Below, piece after piece: positions 1 to 6,013 of a DNA stretch of 7,662 nucleotides. The stretch comes from Lentisphaerota bacterium (GTDB lineage: Bacteria > Verrucomicrobiota > Kiritimatiellia > RFP12 > UBA3636). The first letter of the stretch is position 1; every line of letters begins with the position of its first letter. The translations under genes were made by a program, and so were the position numbers. Below the pieces are notes generated by a model that worked only from the letters and a program-made list of their open reading frames with translations, was not told where the DNA came from and made no database searches. The stretch lies in contig JAAZFF010000112.1 in assembly GCA_012511845.1 (NCBI GenBank), forward strand, positions 1 to 7,662, read 5' to 3'.

Positions 1-2
1 CG

Positions 3-497
3 CAGGTACCGTCATCAAGCGGGGCATGGCCTGCGATATGGACGCTCGGGCAATCAATCCATGAGTCCGGCGAATCCTACTGGAAATGGCCAGCATCCGG
101 CGAGATCGATATAATGGAAATGTGGTGCAGACGGTGGAATACAGTATATTCCTTTTTCCACACCTCCAAAGAGCCCGTCAGACAAGGAGCTCCTCATGCC
201 GGAATGGGTGGTGGTGAAATAACCCTGAGCGAGAAAGATGCTCCCTGGAACGGTTTTCATGTCTATACAATTGACTGGGATGAAAATGATATTTTCATCT
301 ATTACGATGGACGTCAGTATGGGCATCTGGATGTTTCCCAGAGTGACTGGCCTGACGGGCAGAACCCTTTTCGCAAACCTCATTTCCTGATACTTAATCT
401 GGCACTTGGCGGTTGGGACAACGATATTTCAGATAAAACAGTTTTCCCGATGGAATACAAGATCGACTACGTTCGCTATTTCAAGAAGAAAAAATAA
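3..497 (+). CDS. GH16 family glycoside hydrolase, C-terminal part (5' end outside window)
   Basis: An open frame enters from the left edge and gives 164 residues before a TAATAA double stop. It carries the GH16 active-site signature GEIDIMEM. In window-fragment numbering E34 is the expected nucleophile, D36 the assisting aspartate and E39 the acid/base. Upstream of it is the conserved tryptophan-rich strand AWPAIWTLG; downstream are a jelly-roll strand with IYYDG and the family's closing pattern LILNLALGGW...IDYVRYF. Family knowledge: retaining endo-beta-glucanases, usually secreted, acting on beta-1,3/1,4-glucans or related algal galactans. The signature resembles laminarinase-type members most, but the substrate cannot be read from this half. 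The N-terminus, any signal peptide and any binding modules are outside the window. The internal ATG at 114 is not the start, because conserved sequence continues upstream of it. The protein ends in four lysines, whose A-rich codons overlap the putative recJ terminator on the other strand. Confidence 0.93.
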   Translation, partial: QVPSSSGAWPAIWTLGQSIHESGESYWKWPASGEIDIMEMWCRRWNTVYSFFHTSKEPVRQGAPHAGMGGGEITLSEKDAPWNGFHVYTIDWDENDIFIYYDGRQYGHLDVSQSDWPDGQNPFRKPHFLILNLALGGWDNDISDKTVFPMEYKIDYVRYFKKKK

Positions 498-518
498 TAA
501 CAGCAGCCACTGTGCTGT
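484..518 (-). terminator. Probable intrinsic terminator of the hisA-recJ unit
   Basis: Read on the minus strand, a 6-bp stem ACAGCA/TGCTGT (518-513 with 505-500) closes a 7-base loop and is followed at once by a T-rich tract, TTATTATTTTTTCTT. It lies about 30 bases past the recJ stop, which is the right place. The stem is short and only half G/C, so efficiency is uncertain. On the plus strand the hairpin has no following U-run, so it would act in one direction only. Confidence 0.5.
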
Positions 519-547
519 CATAAATCCCAAAAGCACACCATACGCCA

Positions 548-2299
548 TTACGTTTGAGCCGACGCAAAATCGCGTATGCTCATCTGAAGATTTCCCCTCA
601 AATCGCGTGAAAATGCAAAAATAATGTCAAGCTTGTCGCCTTCTTCAAAGGGCAAATCCTTTTTTCCGAAAAGTATTCCGTTGAGACTCGTTTCTTTGAA
701 GCTCAACCTCCAGTTATCTTGCCTGTTTTTTCCGAAACTTGACGGTTCTTTGCTCAATGTTAAATTGCAGACGCCCAGTTTCGGAGATGGATTCTTCATT
801 CCGCATGGCTCCAGACGCTGAAGGGTCTTTGCTGTAGCTTCGTTGAGACTGCTGTGATCGATCCAGGCATCGATTGTGAGTTCAGGTCTTAAATCAAGAC
901 CCTCTGTTGCCTTCGCACAAACTTCTCCGAACTCATTGCAAAATTTGCAGATGTTCTCTTCTGCAATTGTCAGACCGGCAGCAACACGATGTCCGCCATG
1001 TCTCGCAAGAAGATGGGAACAGCTGGCAAGAAGGGGCATAAGATCAAGATTTTCGTGTTCCGGGCAACGTGCTGAACCGCGACAGAAACCGTCTTCACCG
1101 TTTGTAATAACTACAGTTGGTACACGGTGTCTTGAAACAAGGCGTGAAGCAACAAGGCCTATAACTCCCGGATGCCAGTTTGAATTAAAGATAACAATCG
1201 ATCCCGGGCGTTTGGCAAGCAATGAGGCAGCCTTTGACTGTGCTTCTTCAACAGCATCCAATTCTTCTTTCTGCCTGTTGGTGTTATCTTTTTCAAGTTG
1301 TTGTGCCAAGCGAACTGCATTGCGTTCGCATTTGGTATTCAGCAATGTTACAGCAGTGTCGGGATTACCTACCCGACCGGCAGCATTGATTCTGGCTGCC
1401 AGGGCAAATCCAATGTTCTCTGAAGTGGCATTATTTACTTTGGCTGTTCTTTTAAGCTCATTGATTCCTATATTTGTATCTCTGTTCGGGTTGTTGATTA
1501 TAGAAAGCCCTTTCGAAACTATTATCCGGTTTTCCCCAATCAGAGGTACAAGATCTGCTACAGTGCCAATGGCTGCCAAAGGTAATAAACAGTTTGCCAG
1601 AGCTCTGAACTTTTCTTTATCCAATTCGGCCCTGCGCGCAATCTGGTGTGCAAGTTTAAACGCTACACCGGCGCCACATAGATGACGCAAGTTTGCCGGA
1701 GTGCCTTCCAACTCCGGATTTACAATTGCAGAAGCTTCAGCCGGGAGAGGTCCTGTAATTTTATGATGGTCTGTGATAACGACATCAACATCGCGCGAAA
1801 CAGCCTCTTTGCAGGCATCCGATTGAGATATTCCGCAGTCTACTGTTACAATAATCTTTGTTGCCGGATGGAGTTCAAGGCAGCGGGACAGGGCATTCGT
1901 TGTAAAGCCGTATCCTTCTGATATCCTGTCAGGAATGAAAATGTCGGCAGAGCCTCCAACTGCTTGTATTGCCAGTGCAAGTATGGATGCAGCCGTCATG
2001 CCGTCCGCATCAAAATCTCCGAAAACAACAACTTTATTCTTCCTTGCGATATGGCTGCAAATAGCCTCGGTTGCCGCTGTAACGCCCGGCATTTTGTCAG
2101 GCATTACACATTGGGAAAGCTTCGGTGAGAGGAAATCATCGGCATCCTCAACAGTCTCAATTCCCCTCGTCAGGAGGCAGTGTGCGAGGGTTATATCAAT
2201 ATTGAGAGCCCGGACTAATTTATCCGCCTGCTCTGTGTTGTATTTTGCTGTGCGCCACCTGCATGAAGGCTCTGTCGCTCGTTGACCGGTTTTGGTCAA
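548..2299 (-). CDS. recJ: Single-stranded-DNA-specific 5'-3' exonuclease RecJ
   Basis: The 583-residue product has normal RecJ length and the full motif set of this DHH-family nuclease. These are DFDADG (95-100) for metal binding, VDCG (153-156), the namesake DHH at 177-179, ADLVPL (248-253), HPGVIGLVASRL (376-387), GSARCPE (408-414) and the DHHA1 nucleic-acid loop GGHRVAAG (435-442). The C-terminal part (from about 470) matches the OB-like domain, including LEPCGMKNPSP where many relatives have LEPFGxGNP. Family role: Mn/Mg-dependent degradation of 5'-ended single strands in RecF-pathway recombination, mismatch repair and stalled-fork processing, in the cytoplasm. The start codon is TTG, overlapping the hisA stop as TTGA. 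An AGGAGG lies 9 bases upstream, and the usual N-terminal tryptophan pattern begins at W15, so TTG is preferred. It is probably translated from a shared hisA-recJ transcript. Confidence 0.96.
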   Translation of the reverse strand: MTKTGQRATEPSCRWRTAKYNTEQADKLVRALNIDITLAHCLLTRGIETVEDADDFLSPKLSQCVMPDKMPGVTAATEAICSHIARKNKVVVFGDFDADGMTAASILALAIQAVGGSADIFIPDRISEGYGFTTNALSRCLELHPATKIIVTVDCGISQSDACKEAVSRDVDVVITDHHKITGPLPAEASAIVNPELEGTPANLRHLCGAGVAFKLAHQIARRAELDKEKFRALANCLLPLAAIGTVADLVPLIGENRIIVSKGLSIINNPNRDTNIGINELKRTAKVNNATSENIGFALAARINAAGRVGNPDTAVTLLNTKCERNAVRLAQQLEKDNTNRQKEELDAVEEAQSKAASLLAKRPGSIVIFNSNWHPGVIGLVASRLVSRHRVPTVVITNGEDGFCRGSARCPEHENLDLMPLLASCSHLLARHGGHRVAAGLTIAEENICKFCNEFGEVCAKATEGLDLRPELTIDAWIDHSSLNEATAKTLQRLEPCGMKNPSPKLGVCNLTLSKEPSSFGKNRQDNWRLSFKETSLNGILFGKKDLPFEEGDKLDIIFAFSRDLRGNLQMSIRDFASAQT

Positions 2300-3033
2300 A
2301 CCGTAGTTCCTCCTGCAGCGTCCAGATATTCCGGCAGTGACCTGGGGTTTTCATAAAGAGCTTTTCCAATTATCACGCCGATAATATTCGGGCAGTTCAA
2401 CTCTTTTAAGTCCGTAACGTCTGAAGGGGCTTTAACTCCACCGGATGCTATCACATCTATATCCGGTATAGAAGCAGCCATTTCTGCAACTGCCTCCAAG
2501 TTGGGACCAACGAGCATGCCGTCGGTAGAAGTATCTGTATATATTATGGTGAGCAATCCTTTTTCAGCCAAATCTTTAGCCAAGTCAGTAGCCCTTACCG
2601 TTGTAGTTTCCACCCAGCCCCTGACTTGAACAAACCCATCGCTTGCATCTATGCCGACAGCAATGGCGTCTCCATATCTTTTGATTAACTCCTCTATTGA
2701 ATCGGCACCTTCGGCAGCTCTCGTTCCAAGTATTGCCCGTGCTGCTCCGGCATTGAGAAGCTCTTCAACGTGTTTATCCGTTCTCAGCCCGCCGCCTACC
2801 TCTATCGGAATTCGAAGCGCTGCCGCTATGCTGGCGATGACGTCCGTATGAACGGGTTCGCCCTTGAATGCGCCGTCAAGATCCACGACATGCAAGTACT
2901 CAGCCCCCAGGTCCTGCCACCTTAATGCAGTTTCCACAGGATCTGAGGAATAAACCGTCTCATCGTCAGCCCGGCCCTGTTTCAGCCGGACGCAAAGTCC
3001 GCCTTTTAAATCAATTGCTGGTATAATCTTCAT
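2296..3033 (-). CDS. hisA: HisA, ProFAR isomerase of histidine biosynthesis
   Basis: The 245-residue product is a full-length (beta/alpha)8-barrel isomerase. It catalyses the Amadori rearrangement of ProFAR to PRFAR, the fourth step of histidine synthesis. The N-terminus MKIIPAIDLKGG carries catalytic D8, and the second half-barrel has D129 in VGIDASDG. Phosphate-binding loops show as GGGLRT (80-85) and ASGGV (196-200), with TDTSTDGML (166-174) in place of the more common TD..RDG pattern. The split from HisF rests on overall sequence: HisF normally starts with a conserved C/K-rich strand that is absent here. The gene is away from other his genes in this window and heads a unit with recJ, whose start it overlaps. 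Its SD (AAGGAGG) ends only about 2 bases from ATG and is folded into a hairpin; no upstream in-frame start is available. No clear sigma-70 promoter was found in the 117-base divergent gap. Confidence 0.95.
   Translation of the reverse strand: MKIIPAIDLKGGLCVRLKQGRADDETVYSSDPVETALRWQDLGAEYLHVVDLDGAFKGEPVHTDVIASIAAALRIPIEVGGGLRTDKHVEELLNAGAARAILGTRAAEGADSIEELIKRYGDAIAVGIDASDGFVQVRGWVETTTVRATDLAKDLAEKGLLTIIYTDTSTDGMLVGPNLEAVAEMAASIPDIDVIASGGVKAPSDVTDLKELNCPNIIGVIIGKALYENPRSLPEYLDAAGGTTV
2309..2314 (-). promoter_or_regulatory. Shine-Dalgarno that sets the recJ TTG start
   Basis: AGGAGG on the minus strand, 9 bases before TTG at 2299-2297, sits inside the last hisA codons. No ATG or GTG lies at a better distance. 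The near-perfect SD offsets the weak start codon and supports coupled translation from hisA. Confidence 0.75.
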
Positions 3034-3035
3034 GC

Positions 3036-3059
3036 CCTCCTTATATCATATAAAAGGAG
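3036..3059 (-). promoter_or_regulatory. Hairpin covering the hisA ribosome binding site
   Basis: In the hisA leader, CTCCTT (3059-3054) pairs with AAGGAG (3042-3037). One mismatch follows, then three more A-U pairs around a 3-base loop. The right arm is the SD itself. If the transcript starts upstream of 3059, the ribosome binding site is masked in the folded state. The mostly A-U/G-C 6+3 stem would be only moderately stable. The pairing is seen directly; regulation is inferred. Confidence 0.45.
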
Positions 3060-3065
3060 TTTACT

Positions 3066-3124
3066 CAATATTTTTTAAAAAAGAAAAAATACGTCTTGAA
3101 AAACACATCTGGATATCGTAAGAT
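3066..3124 (+). promoter_or_regulatory. Sigma-70 promoter with UP-like element, rpmB
   Basis: TTGAAA (3096-3101) and TAAGAT (3119-3124) are separated by 17 bases, giving a start near 3131 and a leader of about 20 bases. Directly upstream, 3066-3091 is almost pure A/T with T6 and A6 runs, placed like an UP element that contacts the RNA polymerase alpha subunit. This fits high expression of a ribosomal protein gene. Confidence 0.7.
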
Positions 3125-3150
3125 AGCGTGTCTTTTCAAGGAGTATCAAG

Positions 3151-3378
3151 ATGTCTAGAGTTTGTGAAATATGTGGCAAGGGTCCGTCAGCTGGAAATAA
3201 AATCACAAGGCGGGGTCTGCCAAAATATAAAGGCGGTATCGGTCTGCACACAACAGGTGTAACAAAACGCCGTTTTCTACCCAATATACGTTTAGTGCGT
3301 GCTGTCGTCGACGGTACACGTCGCAGGGTTCGCACTTGCGCCGCCTGCCTGAAGCAGGGACGCGTTCAGAAAGTTTGA
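3151..3378 (+). CDS. rpmB: 50S ribosomal protein L28, zinc-binding form
   Basis: The 75-residue product is a complete bacterial L28. It opens with SRVCEICGKGP, continues with the basic beta-strands typical of the family, including TGVTKRRFLPN, and closes with RTCAACLKQG. Four cysteines, C5, C8, C63 and C66, form two CxxC pairs, the zinc-binding (C+) version; many bacteria have lost these. L28 is a structural protein of the large subunit, near the E site. The start is fixed by AAGGAG at 3138-3143, 7 bases before ATG. It has its own strong promoter and is followed after 84 bases by an unrelated-looking zinc-ribbon gene on the same strand, which may share its transcript. It is not next to rpmG or another ribosomal protein gene here. 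Confidence 0.97.
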   Translation: MSRVCEICGKGPSAGNKITRRGLPKYKGGIGLHTTGVTKRRFLPNIRLVRAVVDGTRRRVRTCAACLKQGRVQKV

Positions 3379-3383
3379 ACTTA

Positions 3384-3405
3384 AGTCTGCCCGCAAGGGC
3401 GGATT
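3384..3405 (+). other. GNRA-loop hairpin after rpmB
   Basis: AGTCTGCCC and GGGCGGATT pair around a GCAA tetraloop (3393-3396), a 9-bp stem with two G-U pairs starting 5 bases after the rpmB stop. No U-run follows, so it is not a standard intrinsic terminator. It could protect the rpmB 3' end, slow polymerase or lower read-through into the next gene. Confidence 0.5.
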
Positions 3406-3462
3406 GAAGGATTCACCCGGTAAATCCAATGCCTTCCCGGCAGCAAAAAAAGGAGACAGCTC

Positions 3463-4038
3463 ATGGAAAAAGAAAAAAATGATTTTGCCGCTAATGATGA
3501 GTTAGGAGCCGACCCCGCTATAGAAGATATGGCTGGAGAATTTGCCGAGGATGAGACTCCGGCGGACTACGAGTTCGACGGAGAGCGAATTCCAGCCAGC
3601 GTAGAGTTGGATGAGGAGGAAGTTCCTCCGACCGATATTACTTTTGAATGCCCTACCTGTGGAAAGGGTCTTTCGATAGATCCCAGAGGGGCAGGGCTTA
3701 CTGTAACATGTACGCAGTGTGGAAATCTGGTTGCCGTGCCTATCCCGGACGGTATGGAAATTGATGACTTCGATGCAACTCCCGAAGAACTTTCAATGTT
3801 GCTCGTGAGGACCCGTCAGAACTTGCTGCGGGCACAAAGTCTTCTTGCAGTTGCCAATGCCGAGCTTGAAGAGTTGAGAGAATTCAAGCAGGCAACAGAG
3901 GAGGCGCGGGTGAGCAGGTACGAGAAGCTTGAACGTGCCCAGCTGAACCTTTCAGATATAATAAAAATGAACAGGGAAATAGGTGATGCCCTGAGCGATA
4001 TGGGGTCAAACCTTTTTGAGTCGGAAGAGCTGGAATAA
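3463..4038 (+). CDS. Acidic protein with zinc ribbon and C-terminal coiled coil, unknown function
   Basis: I do not recognise the family. The 191-residue product has three visible parts. Residues 1-58 are very rich in Asp and Glu and probably disordered. Residues 59-96 form a small zinc ribbon with CPTCG at 63-67 and CTQCG at 83-87 (C63, C66, C83, C86), separated by strand-like sequence. Residues 108-178 are heptad-rich and charged and likely form a helix or coiled coil. There is no signal peptide or membrane span, so it should be cytoplasmic. Such ribbons bind nucleic acid or protein partners; which applies here is unknown. The start is supported by AAGGAG at 3450-3455, 7 bases before ATG. 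It lies downstream of rpmB and joins a small membrane protein gene through TAATG, so the two are probably co-translated. The position between L28 and an rRNA-modifying enzyme hints at translation, but only as context. Confidence 0.85.
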   Translation: MEKEKNDFAANDELGADPAIEDMAGEFAEDETPADYEFDGERIPASVELDEEEVPPTDITFECPTCGKGLSIDPRGAGLTVTCTQCGNLVAVPIPDGMEIDDFDATPEELSMLLVRTRQNLLRAQSLLAVANAELEELREFKQATEEARVSRYEKLERAQLNLSDIIKMNREIGDALSDMGSNLFESEELE

Positions 4039-4178
4039 TGAAAACTTTGGCGAATGCCCTGCGCTTTGCGTGGCGTGCGCTGAAGCTGAATTCGTTTCTG
4101 GCAACAAAAGAGCAGCAGGTTGTAGCAATCCTGTTGCTCCTTTTTATGATACTTATACTAATCAGATCCTTGATATAA
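4038..4178 (+). CDS. 46-residue single-span membrane protein, unknown function
   Basis: The ATG shares its A with the TAA stop of the upstream gene (TAATG, 4036-4040), a classic coupling junction. A weak SD-like GGAAGAG lies 8 bases upstream. The product has a basic amphipathic N-terminal part (K2, R9, R13, K16) and one strongly hydrophobic stretch from V28 to I42, then R43 and a short tail ending at TAA. That composition and the exact junction argue for a real gene rather than chance. It reads in the same frame as the following synthase, with seven untranslated codons between. The pattern TKEQQVV followed by a leucine-rich span loosely recalls the membrane anchor before the helix-hairpin-helix part of ComEA-like proteins. 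No such domain follows, so a truncated remnant is possible. Function unknown. Confidence 0.62.
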   Translation: MKTLANALRFAWRALKLNSFLATKEQQVVAILLLLFMILILIRSLI

Positions 4179-4199
4179 TGTTCGAAGCAGTCCCTGAAA

Positions 4200-4976
4200 A
4201 TGTCTGATTCAACTGTACAACTCGATAATCCGCGCCTTCAGACGCTGTTAGCCTATCTCGGCATCGCATCTCGGCGCCGCAGTGCCGAAATTATACGTTC
4301 CGGCAATGTAGCCGTAAATGGACAGACTATTCTGGAGCCCGGTTTTCGTGTTGCGGATCCGTACTCAGCAGCTATAACCGTCGGTGGCAGGGTCTATACT
4401 CTGCCGGCTAAAGGTATAGCTACACGCACCATAATGCTCAATAAACCTGTAGGACTGATATGCTCATCAGACTCCAGACACGGCAAAACAGTATTCTCAT
4501 GCCTGCGCAGTATCCGGGAACGTCTGGTAACGGTGGGCAGACTTGACAAAGATTCAGGCGGGTTGCTTCTGCTTTCAAACAACGGAGAACTTGTCAATCG
4601 TCTGACACATCCACGCTACGGCCATGAAAAAGAGTATGTCGTAGAGACACGCGGTGTTTTTAAAAAGTCAATATCGCGGCTTTTAAATTCTCCGATGGTT
4701 ATAGACAACTATGAGATAAATCCTGCAATAGTAGAGCATATCAAACGCCTTCCAAAAGATTACAGCGGGGAACAGCGCAACCTGCTCAGATTTATTTTAA
4801 ATGAGGGACGCAACAGGCAAATTCGGAAAATGTGCAATATTGCCGGGCTTGAAGTTGTTAATCTCACGCGAATTGCTGTTAACGGACTTCGTCTGCCGGA
4901 TGACTTGCTCCCGGGAATGTGGCGTGATCTTACGCAGGAAGAACTGAAGCTGTTAAGCGAACCTCTGCGCCGTTAG
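4200..4976 (+). CDS. Pseudouridine synthase of the RsuA/RluB/RluE/RluF family
   Basis: The 258-residue product has the family layout. An S4 RNA-binding domain spans roughly 10-60 (LQTLLAYLGIASRRRSAE, then VAVNG), followed by a catalytic domain with NKPVGLICS (81-89), the catalytic aspartate D116 in GRLDKDSGGLLLLSNNGE and the conserved basic loop EGRNRQIRKM. It isomerises one uridine to pseudouridine in ribosomal RNA; 23S (RluB type) seems likelier than 16S (RsuA type), but the target site cannot be read from sequence. The start ATG at 4200 has no good SD, and an in-frame stop at 4176-4178 excludes a long extension. Translation may rely on ribosomes finishing the small gene just upstream, or on a 9-codon ORF (4178-4207) that overlaps the start. 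Its stop overlaps that of the convergent permease gene by 4 bases. Confidence 0.93.
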   Translation: MSDSTVQLDNPRLQTLLAYLGIASRRRSAEIIRSGNVAVNGQTILEPGFRVADPYSAAITVGGRVYTLPAKGIATRTIMLNKPVGLICSSDSRHGKTVFSCLRSIRERLVTVGRLDKDSGGLLLLSNNGELVNRLTHPRYGHEKEYVVETRGVFKKSISRLLNSPMVIDNYEINPAIVEHIKRLPKDYSGEQRNLLRFILNEGRNRQIRKMCNIAGLEVVNLTRIAVNGLRLPDDLLPGMWRDLTQEELKLLSEPLRR

Positions 4977-5737
4977 GAGAAAAACAGCTTCAGACATGCT
5001 GCTGAAGCGAGCACGATAACAGCTATTTCGAAAGTACGCTGTTTCATACGGCGCGCTATCAGAACCCCCATTCCGACTCCGCACAGGAGTGCTGGCACCA
5101 TAACGAGATTGGTGCTCAGACTTTCGCGTGTTATCATATTTTGCTCAACCATAAAGGGTACCTTAATCCAGTTGACGATGAAAAAGAACCAGGCACTTGT
5201 ACCCAGAAATCTGGCTTTATCAAGTCGCAGACTTAGCAGATAAACACCTATTACCGGACCGGCAGCATTTGCGAGCATTGTCGTTATACCGCCAAGAGAA
5301 CCCATAAATGCTGGGAAAATATGTTTGCCTATGGAGTTTCTGCCCTCTGTATTCTCTTTTGAGCTGCTGAGAAACTTTCTCCATACCTGTATCACCAATA
5401 TCAGCAGAACGGTAGTTGCAATTACCTGACTCATATAAGCGTCAGGTATTTTGCCAAGCAATCGCCAACCTGCCAGTACGCCCAGTAATGCCCAGGGAAG
5501 TGCGCGAAGAAGGTCGGGCACACTTACCGACTTGCGCCAAATGAGAAGTGCAAACATGTCGCCCACAACGAGCATCGGCAGTACGAGACCGGTGGAAGCC
5601 TTGCCGGGTATTACCATGGCAACAAAAGGAACAGCAAGTATGCCTAGACCGGGAATTCCTCCTTTTGACATTCCCTGCAAAAAAGCACTGAACATAAGAG
5701 TTGCCCAATCAGAAAAGCCCAGTTGACTGAATTCCAT
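4973..5737 (-). CDS. TauE/SafE (sulfite exporter) family membrane permease
   Basis: The 254-residue product is hydrophobic throughout, with about 7-8 predicted spans. It has the internal two-fold repeat of this family: the first half has GMSKGGIPGLGILAVPF (22-38), the second GSLGGITTMLANAAGPV (146-162) followed by LLSLRLDKARFLGTSAWFFF. A charged loop near 119-139 splits the halves. Family members move small organic or inorganic sulfur anions such as sulfite, sulfoacetate or thiosulfate across the inner membrane; the substrate here is unknown, as no sulfur gene is nearby. Length is normal. The ATG at 5737-5735 has no SD-like sequence in front. The next Met (residue 15) would remove part of the first span, so the first is kept. 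A TTGCCA-17-TAAAGT promoter lies upstream. It appears to be a single-gene unit, with no terminator between it and the convergent synthase. Confidence 0.92.
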   Translation of the reverse strand: MEFSQLGFSDWATLMFSAFLQGMSKGGIPGLGILAVPFVAMVIPGKASTGLVLPMLVVGDMFALLIWRKSVSVPDLLRALPWALLGVLAGWRLLGKIPDAYMSQVIATTVLLILVIQVWRKFLSSSKENTEGRNSIGKHIFPAFMGSLGGITTMLANAAGPVIGVYLLSLRLDKARFLGTSAWFFFIVNWIKVPFMVEQNMITRESLSTNLVMVPALLCGVGMGVLIARRMKQRTFEIAVIVLASAACLKLFFS

Positions 5738-5785
5738 AGTTTAATTTTGTAATGTACAGATGGTTAAATGGCGTGAAAAGCAGAA

Positions 5786-5814
5786 ACTTTAGCCTTTAAC
5801 AAGTTTTTTGGCAA
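5786..5814 (-). promoter_or_regulatory. Sigma-70 promoter of the TauE/SafE gene
   Basis: On the minus strand TTGCCA (5814-5809, one mismatch to consensus) and TAAAGT (5791-5786) are 17 bases apart, predicting a start near 5779 and a leader of about 42 bases. The spacing is ideal; the -10 is only fair. Confidence 0.5.
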
Positions 5815-5826
5815 TGTAAATCATGG

Positions 5827-5840
5827 CACGGCTGGCCGTG
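5827..5840. other. Palindrome just upstream of the permease promoter
   Basis: CACGGC and GCCGTG flank a TG centre, a 14-base perfect dyad ending 13 bases upstream of the permease -35 box. It could be an operator or a small hairpin (5 bp with a CTGG loop); one copy only, so no binding protein can be proposed. Confidence 0.3.
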
Positions 5841-5843
5841 GCG

Positions 5844-5871
5844 GGCAGTGGACAGTGGGCAGTGTGCAGTT
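5844..5871. repeat. Four tandem heptamers, consensus GGCAGTG
   Basis: Successive units are GGCAGTG (5844), GACAGTG (5851), GGCAGTG (5858) and TGCAGTT (5865): two identical, one with a single change and one with two. They make a 28-base array with no coding role apparent. Confidence 0.8.
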
Positions 5872-5915
5872 TTCTCTGGGTGAAAAATTTGCAGCAGTAA
5901 AGTGGCAGCCGAGCC

Positions 5916-5945
5916 TTTCGTGAAGTTTCGTGTGGTTCGTGGTTA
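5916..5945. repeat. Three near-tandem decamers around TTTCGTG
   Basis: Units TTTCGTGAAG (5916), TTTCGTGTGG (5926) and TTCGTGGTTA (5936) share the TTCGTG core. The reverse strand reads as the NHEPHE-type peptide seen in spurious ORFs of repeat filler in many bacterial genomes (recalled, not searched). Confidence 0.65.
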
Positions 5946-5977
5946 AATATTTCCTGCGGTTTCGGCTTGCCGAGCCC

Positions 5978-5992
5978 CTCGTACACGTTCAC
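5978..5992. repeat. Inverted partners of the downstream hexamer array
   Basis: CTCGTACACGTTCAC contains TCGTAC and ACGTTC, the reverse complements of units in the array at 6044-6073. CTCGTACACG is also a perfect 10-base inverted match to 6041-6050, so the two could pair across about 50 bases. Confidence 0.6.
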
Positions 5993-6013
5993 AGCGGAGC
6001 GGTACGCGTTTCC

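Noticed and set aside
351..362. CCTGACGGGCAG also found at 6111-6122
   Set aside because: A shared 12-mer is expected about once or twice by chance in a window of this size, and there is no flanking similarity.
876..1685. 269-codon plus-strand ORF
   Set aside because: Lies entirely antisense to recJ, which has every family motif; low-complexity Ser/Arg/Ala composition typical of a shadow frame.
3031..3051. ATG-ATA-TAA mini-ORF in the hisA leader
   Set aside because: Two codons, no SD, and produced by the A/T-rich loop of the hairpin; no support for a leader peptide.
3075..3335. 86-codon minus-strand ORF over rpmB
   Set aside because: Antisense to a certain ribosomal protein gene and crosses its promoter; no family features.
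4016..4207. 63-codon ORF overlapping the end of the zinc-ribbon gene
   Set aside because: Out of frame with the TAATG-coupled membrane protein, which has better composition and start context; only its last nine codons are discussed, as a possible reinitiation relay.
5789..5992. 67-codon minus-strand ORF with FNHEPHETSRK
   Set aside because: It spans two tandem repeat arrays, has no SD, and its peptide is of the type given by repeat filler; not a credible gene.
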